Positions 1-9,886 of a stretch of 64,000 bases of DNA are shown one piece after another; the stretch's first letter is position 1; each line of letters starts with the position of its first letter. The notes under the pieces were generated by a model. It searched no databases and was not told where the DNA came from. It saw nothing but the letters and a program-made list of their open reading frames with translations. A program made the translations under genes and the position numbers. The stretch lies in the NCBI GenBank assembly GCA_031553755.1, contig JAVBKZ010000034.1, positions 62,001-126,000 of the forward strand, written 5' to 3'. The stretch comes from JAIRVZ01 sp031553755 (GTDB taxonomy: Bacteria > Bacteroidota > Bacteroidia > Bacteroidales > Azobacteroidaceae).

Positions 1-2894
1 GTTTGGTAGTACAGCATTCCGTTGTATATAGCCGGTAAATTCTCCGTATACAATCCGACACTTGCTTTTCCCCAATTGCCTTCAATTTTAGCAGCATAAG
101 TATCATCTACGAATAAATGTAAACCATCTGCTTCACGGCGACAACGAAGGAAGTATCCCGCGGCTGCTTCTTCATCAAAATATGCGGAAAAAGCCCTGGA
201 AGCTTTGCCTGCATTGTTAGTGACATCCATCCGGATAGCATTGGTTTTTATTGCCGGGAAACTGAAATGATTCATATATGAGAAACGTAATTCTCCATCT
301 GATTGAGCATTCAGCAGCGTCCATGAGCCATTTTGAAGAGCATAAAATTGTACGGTTTTCGGCAAGTCGAATGTCTGGTTCAGGTATGGATAATTTCCTT
401 CGAACCACAGGATATCCACTCCGGAAATGAGCGATTCGTTCCGGAAATCATACCGGTAAGATGTGGCAGGATATTGGTCGAACGTATAATACCGGAGTTT
501 TTTTTTCTTTAACGATATGGATTGAGCTGCTATAGGAGTTCCGTTTTCCTTTCCTTCAATTTCGAGGGACTTTGTCGCATAATTTACCGTTGCACGGACA
601 TAATTCCGTTCATCAATATACAATGGATAATATCCTGCTTTTCCGGTAGAAGGAAGTTGTATGTTTTTCATATACACCGAAAATTCATAGTTCCAGGCAG
701 GATCGCCTTTGAATGTAGCTGCTGTTGCATTGAAGTCGGACTGTATTAATCCATTCGCGGATACGTTCCATGTTCCTGATGAATTTTTCCATCCACCGAT
801 ATTTTGATCATATTCGTCCCAACCCATCGTATATTGAATGGCATCGAAAGAAACCTGATCGGAAGAAGCGGTAAGTCCGACTGTCCCTTTGCCATCGAAC
901 GAAGTAGTAATTTCTCCATTCAAAGTTAGATTGAAATAATCTAATTCCACCTTGAAACGGTTATCGTTTTTATAAACCGTCAGTGTATGCCAGGGTTCTT
1001 CATAAGCAGATACCAGCGGATTATTTTCCAGGAAAGCAAATTTTTCGGGTAAATTGGCTGTCGTTTCCGTTATCATTCCATTCTCATTCTTTTCAATTTT
1101 CCATGTTTTGTCCCGTCCGATGGAAATACGCAACCAATTCTGTGTATCCTGATAAAAGGCATAGACTCCGGCTGAACTGCTCATACCCTTGATACGGAAA
1201 GGAACTTCGAAACGGTAATTGGTTTCTTGTTCCTTGCGGAAGAGCAATTCTCCTCCTGAAGAAATAGCAGGTTGGAGTATACCTCCCGAAATCTTCCATG
1301 AAGTATTTTCTAAAAACTGATAAGGATAATATAATGAATAATCGCAATAGGTTATAAAAGTCGGCAATGCAGGTTTAGGACGATAACCGGAAGTATTTTT
1401 CACCGTACTGTTTTCCACAACAACTTCTTTATTGTAAAAATGGATACGGTCGATTCCCTGTTGCTGACTCGCGTTGAAATAAGCCATGTACATCATCCAG
1501 CGTTCGAAACCATTTGGGCCTACCACAAAATTGGGTTGCGCGGGACAGATCACGATGTCTTCCATGTCTTTATTCCCGGTATCGTATAATCCGAAATCGA
1601 CAAACTGATGGCAAGCCTGATCGGAACAGGGACTGACAGCCTCCACTGCAATGATATTTTCTCCCTGAACAAATAAAGAAGGATCGAGTTGCATCGCGCT
1701 GTATGTGTGGTTGTTGGTCTTGATGTTGATTTTATTTCCGTTAATGTAGAAATTGGCATCGGCATAAATCCAATGTTTCAGCGCTATTTTCGAAGGCACT
1801 TGATCCAACGTAAATTTTCTCCGGATATAAATATTGGCCGTAGTCCATGGCGTTTTCCGGGCGCGTACTTTGGCGTTTGTGGCAACTGTGGCAGAATAAA
1901 GATCGTATTCCTGGCGTCCGTAGCCTCCTTGAGCGGTTATCCACGAACTGTCGTCAAATCCGGGATTCATCCAGTTTGCTCCGGGTGTTGCTGTTGTGTA
2001 TTTGGAATTCCAGCCTCCATGTTCCGCCGTGTTTAAAATCACTTTATAATCAATCAGATGTTGTTCGGTATTGCGCGCCAACACCGGATGCGGATATTTT
2101 TTCGAGTTATTAAAGTTCATCACATCATCGCTTTCGGCAACTCCTACTTCATACATTCCGGAACGAGCTCCCATCCGGTTTACGGCAAAAGACAGGTAAT
2201 ATTTTCCGCGGTGTTTGAATAATTCAGGGCCTTCAAAATTATGATGGCTAACACTGGTAGGATGTCCCGGCTGATGTGTAAGTTGCACACTTCCAACTGT
2301 AATGTCTTTACGTGAAAAGGGAGAATTCATCTTCATTGTCCATAGTTCGGGACCGTTGATATTGGAAGCTGCTCCTGTCAAAGGATGCGGATCTGCCGGA
2401 TTTCGTTTTTTTACCCAATAAAAACTGCCGTCCTCATCCTGAAACACCTGTACATCAATTCCATAATCATCGAAAGGCTCATTGATTGAACTTTCTTTGT
2501 ATGGACCAAGTGGTGTAGCTGAATAGGCATGACCGATACCATTCCAATACGCGTGAAAAACTCCGTTCCGGTAGGTAATGTCGCCGGCTTGCACTTCTTT
2601 ATAAGTACTTGCCTGCGTCCATTTAGGATCATTCAACCAAAGCGCCTTATCGGTAGTTATTGATTGTGTCGCGTCTCCCCAATTTACTAAGTTTTTTGAC
2701 GGATAGAATTTTCCCTTAGTTCCGGCTCCCATCGCGTAATAATAGCCCATAAAGCGCTCCACGCAACCATCCCGCAAACCGAGTATTACAGGATTACAGA
2801 GTCTGTCTGCCTGCGGTTGGGAAAATATAGTTCCTGAATAAGCGGATATACAGATTAGTATTCCCCAAAAAAAGATTTTATATTTATTTTTCAT
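1..2894 (-). CDS. GH43-like multi-domain glycoside hydrolase, C-terminus cut by window edge
   Basis: An uninterrupted reading frame runs from an ATG at 2894 to the left edge (964 codons; no stop is reached). Residues 1-25 form a signal peptide. Residues ~30-330 resemble a GH43 five-bladed propeller: D42 sits where the catalytic base is expected (RDG in place of the usual ADP), D147 lies in GIDVQVFQDEDG (pKa modulator position), and E221 lies in FEGPELFKHRGKYYLSF (general acid position). Residues ~340-480 look like a jelly-roll domain of the kind found at the N-terminus of GH2 enzymes (NPGFDDSSW, then a stretch ending in IYIRRKFTL). Further residues return to propeller-like sequence and then two beta-sandwich modules. 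GH43 enzymes remove arabinose or xylose from plant polysaccharides; the substrate here is inferred only. It is the last gene of the PUL seen here and is separated from the next GH43 gene by a palindromic repeat. A T9SS domain may lie outside the window. Confidence 0.8.
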   Translation of the reverse strand, partial: MKNKYKIFFWGILICISAYSGTIFSQPQADRLCNPVILGLRDGCVERFMGYYYAMGAGTKGKFYPSKNLVNWGDATQSITTDKALWLNDPKWTQASTYKEVQAGDITYRNGVFHAYWNGIGHAYSATPLGPYKESSINEPFDDYGIDVQVFQDEDGSFYWVKKRNPADPHPLTGAASNINGPELWTMKMNSPFSRKDITVGSVQLTHQPGHPTSVSHHNFEGPELFKHRGKYYLSFAVNRMGARSGMYEVGVAESDDVMNFNNSKKYPHPVLARNTEQHLIDYKVILNTAEHGGWNSKYTTATPGANWMNPGFDDSSWITAQGGYGRQEYDLYSATVATNAKVRARKTPWTTANIYIRRKFTLDQVPSKIALKHWIYADANFYINGNKINIKTNNHTYSAMQLDPSLFVQGENIIAVEAVSPCSDQACHQFVDFGLYDTGNKDMEDIVICPAQPNFVVGPNGFERWMMYMAYFNASQQQGIDRIHFYNKEVVVENSTVKNTSGYRPKPALPTFITYCDYSLYYPYQFLENTSWKISGGILQPAISSGGELLFRKEQETNYRFEVPFRIKGMSSSAGVYAFYQDTQNWLRISIGRDKTWKIEKNENGMITETTANLPEKFAFLENNPLVSAYEEPWHTLTVYKNDNRFKVELDYFNLTLNGEITTSFDGKGTVGLTASSDQVSFDAIQYTMGWDEYDQNIGGWKNSSGTWNVSANGLIQSDFNATAATFKGDPAWNYEFSVYMKNIQLPSTGKAGYYPLYIDERNYVRATVNYATKSLEIEGKENGTPIAAQSISLKKKKLRYYTFDQYPATSYRYDFRNESLISGVDILWFEGNYPYLNQTFDLPKTVQFYALQNGSWTLLNAQSDGELRFSYMNHFSFPAIKTNAIRMDVTNNAGKASRAFSAYFDEEAAAGYFLRCRREADGLHLFVDDTYAAKIEGNWGKASVGLYTENLPAIYNGMLYYQ

Positions 2895-2950
2895 GATGTC
2901 TGACTTTACTGTTATCGAACTGACTATGAATTCGTTTCGATTTTTTTAAT

Positions 2951-3036
2951 CAAACACGGAGTAAAAGGAGTTCATTTCACGGAGTATCTTAGAATTTACT
3001 CTGTGAATAATCACTCCGTGCAACTCTGTGTTTAAA
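2951..3036. repeat. Dispersed palindromic repeat, family A, copy 1 (reverse orientation)
   Basis: The two arms both begin AAACAC(G/A)GAGT when read inward from each end and form a long imperfect inverted repeat around a short AT-rich centre. The same element occurs at 31923-32020 and 60624-60722, with a half copy near 24758. It lies between two PUL enzyme genes and has no coding potential. Confidence 0.75.
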
Positions 3037-3037
3037 T

Positions 3038-5746
3038 CTATTCTTTCATTATTTTTTGACAACTGGATCCCAATGCGTTTTTTACTTCCACCACATACAT
3101 TCCGGCGGGAAAATTTTTCATATCGACCGGTTCAAAATCTTGTTGCGCATACATCAAATTTCCTGTTAAATTATAAATGCAAATACTGCCTATATTTTCA
3201 TCCGCTTGAATAAATAACATATCCTTTACCGGATTGGGATAAAATATCCAATCCTGATTGGCATTTACTGTTTTAATTCCTGCTCCCGAATTTTCCGGAA
3301 TTGTTACCACAAGATTATCGAAACGAACATGACAGGAATGGGAGCGAAAGCCTGCTTTTCCGGAAATAATAGGATTCGAATCGGTATAATCAATTTTGGG
3401 TGTAGTCATATTATCGACATATACTTTGATGTTTGCTCCGTTCGTAACCACTCTGACATGGTAGCTTTTATTCAGGGAATGCGAGCCCGGACTTGTAGCC
3501 AGAACCTCCCAACTGTAATTCTGTTTTCCGAGAGTTATTTTCTCCGTTCCGATTCCGACAAAATATCCCTGAAGGAAATCGGTTCCTAATTGTGGATTGT
3601 TGTTTTCTCCTCCATTCGCCGGATTGTTTACCCTGAAAATAAGTCCGGCATTCATTCCTTCTATATACGTTATATCGCAATCAATCGTGTAATCAGTCCA
3701 TCCTGTATTTCCCAAAGCTCGCTTGCCATAGCCGTTAATGCTTGCCATTCCCGAAACTATCGACCAGCTACCGTCAGTATAGTTCCAATTTTTTCCGAAT
3801 GCCGTATCAAATGTATCTGTGATAGTTACGGGTTCATTGTTTCCTTCCTTGAACTGCATTTCGTACAATTCGAATTCTCCTGAAACCGCTTCTATCCTTA
3901 AAGTCTGATAACCGACAGTCAGGTTCAATCCTTTGATGGTATGTGTTTTCCATGTATTATTTGTATTGGGAAGTGTAATGACTCCCATCAATTCCGTATC
4001 TCCCTGAAATATCTTTATTTGAGAAGACTCATCTGATGTTGAATACCTGATACCCACATTATACGCTCCTGTCGATTTCACATTTACATTGTATTTATAC
4101 CACTCTCCGGCTTGTATAGAGCTGACATGAAATCCTCCATTGCTATTTTTGCTTACATCCACATCGTCTTTTCGGGAGTATTGAGTACCCGAATTACCGG
4201 CATTTCCGTTTGTAAGGTCATGGTATCCGACACCTTCCCCTCCGGTATTGTAGTGAACAGCCTGAATATCGCCCGGAACTGGTTTGTAAGTATCAAAAAT
4301 ACCCGATCCGTTTACCTTATCACTTATGGCGATATAAGAAAAATGTCCTTCACAATTGCGGGTAACATAACCTATTTTTCCTCCATTCAAATTATTTGTT
4401 AAAGAAGCTTTGAACAATCCATCTACGAAGAATTTATAATTTGTATTGCATTTTTCAATCCGGATGCTATGCCAAACTGTATGGTTGAACCCTGAGGGTA
4501 AATTATATTTCATAGAAGTTCCCCATATATTATTCACCAAAAAATTAATTTCTATTTGATTGGTGGTACTATTCAATAAAACAATTCCATAGTTTTGCTC
4601 ATCTGTATAACTGAAAAGGGCGCCAAGTTTCGGATCAGTTCCGTTTAGCGTTCCTTTCTTAACAGTAAATTCAGCAGTATAATCAGGTGATGAGAAAGGC
4701 GTAAAAACGGCTTTATACTCAGCGTCTGTTTTATCTTGTGACATCAAATCTTTATTTACAATCTTCCAATTACCTCCGTCAGGAATTGTCCAGTTCGCGC
4801 CAATATCATCTCTGTCAAAAAAATCTGAAGTCGCTGATTCAGGATTTTGCTGGGCCCAGTTAGTTGGGCCTAACATCAACATCTTATCTCCATTCCAAGC
4901 CATACGATCATAGTCGAATTGCCTGTTTGGAGGTGATCCACCACCAATTCTTACCAAGTTATGATATGTGAAATAATAAGTATCCAGGTCGGGTCCGATA
5001 AAAGCCGTTCCATGTCCAAGTCCGTAAAAACTGCCTTCTGTTTTTATCAATATCGGATTTTGCGCTTTTTGTGGAGTATAAGCACTGATTGGACCTGATG
5101 TATTTGTAGCATAATCTACCCTGTACCCGTTAGACCATACATGGTTGCCTGTATACAATAAATAATAAATGCCATTTCTTTTGAAGACGCATGGAGCTTC
5201 TGTCCATTGGCCACACATCTGCGCATTCAGGTTGAGGCTTGATCCGAATTTTGTCGGCTCACTCATGGCGCATCCATGAATACCTGCACTATTGGCATGA
5301 TAAAAATACCATTTGGCATCATCATCAATAAAAACGGATCCGTCAATTGATTTTCCCAGATTTCCGGTTACGGCTGTAAAAGGGCCTTTCGGACTATTAC
5401 TGGTTAATACATAGTGACCGTCACCCGCGGGAGAAGCGTACATATAGAAAGTGCCATTCCAGTATACCACTTCCGGCGCATACGAGTTATAGGTAGTAGC
5501 ATCGGAACAACATACAACTGCTTTTGTCCAGCTAATCAAATCTTTTGATGTCCAACACAAGATTTCCTGATTCCGGCTGCTTGAATATAAATAATAGGTA
5601 CCTCTGAATTTAAATATATAAGGATCGCCTATTCCCATCTCGGCTTGTCCGGAAAGATTCATCGGATTTTGCCATGCGTATATAGAAAAAAATGATGTAA
5701 AGAATGCCAGAACGACAACTAAAAGTCTTTTTTTGATGTTTCTCAT
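3038..5746 (-). CDS. GH43 family glycoside hydrolase with CBM6 module and T9SS type A sorting domain
   Basis: The ATG at 5746 gives MRNIKKRLL and a signal peptide ending near residue 25; a TTG two codons upstream is less likely. The catalytic propeller fills residues ~30-310 with the three expected acids: D41 in GDPYIFKF, D135 in SIDGSVFIDDD and E183 in WTEAPCVFKRNG. A beta-sandwich module (~330-500), a CBM6-like carbohydrate-binding domain (~520-650) and a second beta-sandwich (~660-820) follow. The last ~75 residues are a type A T9SS C-terminal domain (FYPNPVKD, then GMYVVEVKN). The enzyme is therefore predicted to be exported and attached to the cell surface, and to act on arabinose- or xylose-containing glycans. 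It lies directly downstream of the hybrid sensor-regulator, 20 bp away, so it is probably in the same transcript. Confidence 0.9.
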   Translation of the reverse strand: MRNIKKRLLVVVLAFFTSFFSIYAWQNPMNLSGQAEMGIGDPYIFKFRGTYYLYSSSRNQEILCWTSKDLISWTKAVVCCSDATTYNSYAPEVVYWNGTFYMYASPAGDGHYVLTSNSPKGPFTAVTGNLGKSIDGSVFIDDDAKWYFYHANSAGIHGCAMSEPTKFGSSLNLNAQMCGQWTEAPCVFKRNGIYYLLYTGNHVWSNGYRVDYATNTSGPISAYTPQKAQNPILIKTEGSFYGLGHGTAFIGPDLDTYYFTYHNLVRIGGGSPPNRQFDYDRMAWNGDKMLMLGPTNWAQQNPESATSDFFDRDDIGANWTIPDGGNWKIVNKDLMSQDKTDAEYKAVFTPFSSPDYTAEFTVKKGTLNGTDPKLGALFSYTDEQNYGIVLLNSTTNQIEINFLVNNIWGTSMKYNLPSGFNHTVWHSIRIEKCNTNYKFFVDGLFKASLTNNLNGGKIGYVTRNCEGHFSYIAISDKVNGSGIFDTYKPVPGDIQAVHYNTGGEGVGYHDLTNGNAGNSGTQYSRKDDVDVSKNSNGGFHVSSIQAGEWYKYNVNVKSTGAYNVGIRYSTSDESSQIKIFQGDTELMGVITLPNTNNTWKTHTIKGLNLTVGYQTLRIEAVSGEFELYEMQFKEGNNEPVTITDTFDTAFGKNWNYTDGSWSIVSGMASINGYGKRALGNTGWTDYTIDCDITYIEGMNAGLIFRVNNPANGGENNNPQLGTDFLQGYFVGIGTEKITLGKQNYSWEVLATSPGSHSLNKSYHVRVVTNGANIKVYVDNMTTPKIDYTDSNPIISGKAGFRSHSCHVRFDNLVVTIPENSGAGIKTVNANQDWIFYPNPVKDMLFIQADENIGSICIYNLTGNLMYAQQDFEPVDMKNFPAGMYVVEVKNALGSSCQKIMKE

Positions 5747-5766
5747 TTTCAAAATTATAAATTGAT

Positions 5767-8700
5767 TTATTTTTTTTGATATTCAGTAGGTTTAACTCCA
5801 AATTCTTTTTTAAAACTCTTTGAAAAATAACTTGGATCCGCAAATCCGGTTTTATAGGAAGTTTCGGATACATTATAGCCCTCAAGAAGCAGCTCGCTCG
5901 CTTTCTTCAATCTTTTTTTACGAATATAGTCGCCCATGGAAATATTCAGCAAACTTTTCATTTTAACATGAAGGACGCTTCGGCTGATTCCCAGGTTACT
6001 GGTTATATTCGCGATAGAAAAATCTTCTTTGTCTATATTTTTATCAATAAACTCATTGAGCTTATTGATAAACTCTTCATCGAACTTACTCAAAGAGGCA
6101 GATTCAACATCAGTTCCCAGATTGTTTACAATTTTTTCCCGTTGTACTTGTTTTATCTGAATGATATTTTTCACCTGAAGCTCCAGAATAACAGGATCGA
6201 AAGGCTTGGGTATATATGCTTCCGCCCCACTTTCGTAACCTTTCATGACATCGTCTGTGTCTGATTTGGCCGTTAAGAGTATCACAGGTATATGAGAAGT
6301 CGAAATATCATTTTTCAAAGTTCGACACAAGGTATTTCCATCCATTTCAGCCATCATGACATCCGAAATTACTAAATCTATAGGATATTTGTGGGTGATT
6401 CTTAAAGCTTCAATACCATTTTCAGCCAGATATACATTATATTTCGATGCGAAAATATTCGACAGAAATTTTAGCAACTCCACATTATCTTCTACAAGCA
6501 AAATAGAGAATTCTTTGTTGTCGGCATGAGATGCGTTTTTTTGAATATGTTCCGAATAGGGTGTGGTAAATTCGTATTGGTTAATAGGTACCAATATTTT
6601 ATCCGCGTTGATTTTATCCTGCGCGTTAAAAGCCGATTCGGAGACATTCAGGTTTACAACAAAACGGCTGCCTTTTCCTATATTACTTTCAACATTCACA
6701 TTCCCTTTATGGATAGTTGTCAGTTTTTTTACAAGGGCCAACCCGATTCCCCATCCTTTACTATTTACATTTTGTCCTCTTTTGGTCTGGTAATACCTGT
6801 TGAAAATATTGTTAAACTCTTCTTTGGCGATCCCTATTCCCGTATCTTTAACTTCAATGCATAGATAGGTATAACCATCGGGATTATCCGTTATGGCCGC
6901 GTTGACAGCTATAGTTCCTTCCGGAAACGTAAATTTTATGGCATTCGATAAAAGGTTATTGACAATTTTCTCAACGTAAGAGGTTGAAAACCAAACATCT
7001 TCACCATTATTTTCACAATGAATATAAAGGGATATTGATTTTTCGAGAGCGCTTTCCTTAAACAAGTACGCTATATTTTCAATAAAATCCAGCGGATTAC
7101 CCTTTTGAATGCAAAATTGAAAATTTCCGGATTCTATTTTGTTGAATGTAATTAATTCATCAATCAATCCGACCATCTTACTCGTATTTTTTATTGCTAT
7201 ATCTAATTTCTCAGATGATTCTTTCGATAATCCCTGGTACTGGGAGATATATTTAAGTGGAGCAATAATCAATGAAAGGGGTGTTTTTAATTCATGTGAA
7301 ACGGTGGTAAAAAAATCCGTTTTAACGTTATCGATTTCTTGCAGCTTTTCCTTTTCCATGTGAGCTAATTTCACCGCGTTTCTTTCTCTCAAACGAATGG
7401 AAAATATACGATAGGTTAAGTATAATATCAATACGAATATGATGAAATAAGAAAGGAATGCCCAAAAAGAAAGATAAAACGGAGGACAGATAATGAGTTT
7501 AATTTCCTTTACCGGAACTTCATCCCAACCTTCATTCGAATTATTGGCCCTGATTTGCAGGGTATATGATCCGGACGGAAGATTAGCGCCAACAAACTTA
7601 CGTTCTTGTCCTACATTTCTCCATCCCTCGTCGGCACCTAACAGCCTGGACTGATAATTGATGGTACTTGTATTCCCCAGAGATATCGCTGTATATTCAA
7701 TGCTGAACGACCGGGATTGATCGTATGAAAAAGAAATCTCCTTTACGTCATCCAAAGCGGCTTTTAACGGAGAGTCAGGACTTCTTGAAGTAATAATTTG
7801 ATTGTTTATAACCAACCGGTTAAGATGAACGGAAAAAGGTCCTCTGCCTTTTTTAATTATTTTCGGAGTAAAAGAAATAAGTCCATCCACACTACCAAAG
7901 TATAACAACCCGTTCTGAGCCTGAATAGATGACGCGAAGTTGAACTGGTTGATCGGCAATCCGTCTTCAACCGTATAGCGGACAAAAGCGCTGCGATCTT
8001 TATTGAATTGATACAATCCGCGGCTTGTAGCTATCCATAAGCGTCCGAATTCATCTTCAATCGTACTGCAAACGGTAGTTTCCGACAATGAAAGTTCATT
8101 ACTCAATGTTCTGATTGTCAGATCCGAAGGATTTATATATTGCAACCCATGATTACTCGTTCCTATCCAGATTATATCATTCGAATCCTGATGCAGGGAA
8201 GTAATATAATTATCTTTAAGCGAATTATCCGCTTTTACCATCCATTCGTTGATTTCGCTTGTTTGCGTATTGATCCGGAAAAGTCCCTTATTCCGGGTTC
8301 CAACCCAGACATCATCCCGCTTATCTATCAGGATACAATAAATAAAATCAGTATCAAGCATGGGATGATTGATTTTGAGAAAGATTTTCTTTTCGGGATC
8401 ATAATACCTCAACCCCCGGCTCGTACCTATCCAAAGCGTTCCATTCTGTTGCTTTTTAATGGAAAATATGGCATCCGACGATAAACCGTTTTGGTTATCC
8501 GGCATATATCTTACAGATGTTCCGGAGGATAAATGGTGACAGAAAAGTCCATTCCTGAAAGTCCCGATCCATATATCCTGATTGATGTCATCATAAAAAA
8601 GCTCATGTACATTATGGCCTAAATTAGGGATGCGATCAAAAAGCTTGATTTCGCCTGTTATCGTATTGTAAATATTCAATCCTCCATCCTCAGTCGCTAT

Positions 8701-9780
8701 CCAGAGAATATCTTTTTGCGGTTCAACTATTTTGCGGACCACTTTCCCCCGAATATTTTTTGAAGTGTATCCTGCCTCGGTCCAATGAAACTGTTCATTA
8801 TTTTTAAGCAATACATTGATTCCCCCAAAATAGGTTCCAATCCATATATTGTCGTCCTTATCCGATAAAATAGTGTATATGGCATTGTCATTCAGTTTAC
8901 TTTTATCAACAAAATTCTGCCTGAGTATTTCCGAAGCGTTATCCGGATTCAATATGGAGATCCCTTCTTCCGTACCCAACCATATCCTGCCTTTTTTATC
9001 TTCGGTAATAACACGTACAGTTCCATTGGAGAGTAAAGACAAGTCGTATCTTGTACTTCTGCCGGTAGCCATATCAATATTCATTACCCCTTTACCATTA
9101 CAGCCTATCCAAAGGACTCCTTTGGAGTCGAAAAACAATGGAATTATCCCATCCACACCTGTAATAAAATCAGAAAAATAGGCCGGTTTTATCTGGGTTG
9201 TCTTTGAAAAAGAATCGTCGTAATAAAATATGGAATAATTAGTAGAAATAAACAACCGGTCTTTTGCATCTATTGCCATCGAAATGATAAAATGTTGCTC
9301 TTGGCGCGGTTGCATGACAAACTCATCGGTTGCTTCATTATACACATAAAGATTTGTTCCACCGCATACGATTTTCCCCTTACCGGTTTCCAATATGGAG
9401 AAAATTTTTACATTTGGCAAATCATACCGCTTGAAATCGTCTGTAGCCGGTTGATACATGCATATTCCTTCGTAAGTACCTATCCATATTCTTTTTTTAC
9501 TGTCCTGATATAGCGCTTTGACAAAATTATGATTCAGCGAGTATGGATTACCCTCCTGATGAAAGTAGCTTTCGATAGAGTAACCGTCGTAGCGCGAAAG
9601 CCCACTGCGTGTTCCTATCCAAAGTCTTCCTTTATCATCCTGCATTAATTTTTCAATTTGTTGATGAGGCAACCCTTCTTTACTTGTGATATGCATAAAG
9701 CGGTAATCGGCAGCCGATATCAGTTGTAAAGAATTTACGGTCAAGAAAAATAAAAAAAGTATTTTTTTTATACAACTCAT
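5767..9780 (-). CDS. Hybrid two-component system sensor/regulator (HTCS) of the PUL
   Basis: 1337 residues from an ATG at 9780, the usual HTCS length. Domains in order: signal peptide 1-23; two-component regulator propeller repeats (many WIGT/LWIGT motifs) ~25-690, which form the periplasmic glycan sensor; Y_Y_Y domain ~695-758; one membrane helix ~768-795; HisKA with the phosphorylated His in SHELKTPLSL near 827; HATPase ~930-1045 with GWGIGLALVKKL; receiver ~1095-1205 with the phospho-acceptor Asp in VISDVMMAEMDG near 1138; AraC-type helix-turn-helix ~1237-1337. Proteins of this class bind an oligosaccharide in the periplasm and activate the neighbouring susCD genes by binding DNA with the AraC domain. 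All key residues are present. Position just downstream of SusC/SusD and its companion lipoprotein makes this PUL the obvious target. Confidence 0.96.
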   Translation of the reverse strand: MSCIKKILFLFFLTVNSLQLISAADYRFMHITSKEGLPHQQIEKLMQDDKGRLWIGTRSGLSRYDGYSIESYFHQEGNPYSLNHNFVKALYQDSKKRIWIGTYEGICMYQPATDDFKRYDLPNVKIFSILETGKGKIVCGGTNLYVYNEATDEFVMQPRQEQHFIISMAIDAKDRLFISTNYSIFYYDDSFSKTTQIKPAYFSDFITGVDGIIPLFFDSKGVLWIGCNGKGVMNIDMATGRSTRYDLSLLSNGTVRVITEDKKGRIWLGTEEGISILNPDNASEILRQNFVDKSKLNDNAIYTILSDKDDNIWIGTYFGGINVLLKNNEQFHWTEAGYTSKNIRGKVVRKIVEPQKDILWIATEDGGLNIYNTITGEIKLFDRIPNLGHNVHELFYDDINQDIWIGTFRNGLFCHHLSSGTSVRYMPDNQNGLSSDAIFSIKKQQNGTLWIGTSRGLRYYDPEKKIFLKINHPMLDTDFIYCILIDKRDDVWVGTRNKGLFRINTQTSEINEWMVKADNSLKDNYITSLHQDSNDIIWIGTSNHGLQYINPSDLTIRTLSNELSLSETTVCSTIEDEFGRLWIATSRGLYQFNKDRSAFVRYTVEDGLPINQFNFASSIQAQNGLLYFGSVDGLISFTPKIIKKGRGPFSVHLNRLVINNQIITSRSPDSPLKAALDDVKEISFSYDQSRSFSIEYTAISLGNTSTINYQSRLLGADEGWRNVGQERKFVGANLPSGSYTLQIRANNSNEGWDEVPVKEIKLIICPPFYLSFWAFLSYFIIFVLILYLTYRIFSIRLRERNAVKLAHMEKEKLQEIDNVKTDFFTTVSHELKTPLSLIIAPLKYISQYQGLSKESSEKLDIAIKNTSKMVGLIDELITFNKIESGNFQFCIQKGNPLDFIENIAYLFKESALEKSISLYIHCENNGEDVWFSTSYVEKIVNNLLSNAIKFTFPEGTIAVNAAITDNPDGYTYLCIEVKDTGIGIAKEEFNNIFNRYYQTKRGQNVNSKGWGIGLALVKKLTTIHKGNVNVESNIGKGSRFVVNLNVSESAFNAQDKINADKILVPINQYEFTTPYSEHIQKNASHADNKEFSILLVEDNVELLKFLSNIFASKYNVYLAENGIEALRITHKYPIDLVISDVMMAEMDGNTLCRTLKNDISTSHIPVILLTAKSDTDDVMKGYESGAEAYIPKPFDPVILELQVKNIIQIKQVQREKIVNNLGTDVESASLSKFDEEFINKLNEFIDKNIDKEDFSIANITSNLGISRSVLHVKMKSLLNISMGDYIRKKRLKKASELLLEGYNVSETSYKTGFADPSYFSKSFKKEFGVKPTEYQKK

Positions 9781-9803
9781 TAGGAGTCGAATTTAATTAA
9801 TTT

Positions 9804-9867
9804 ATTCCCGCGGAATACGCGGATTTTTATAATTAAAAAATTAATAATCCGCGCGATTCAGCGTAAT
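9804..9867. repeat. Palindromic repeat, family C, copy 1 (CGCGG variant)
   Basis: Left arm ATTCCCGCGGAATACGCGGA (9804-9823) faces a right arm AATCCGCGCGATTCAGCG (from 9846) across an AT-rich centre. The same design, with CGCAG in place of CGCGG in both arms, occurs at 56627-56703. It lies in the gap between the SusE-position lipoprotein and the HTCS. Confidence 0.65.
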
Positions 9868-9886
9868 CAACCAGAATAATTTTTTA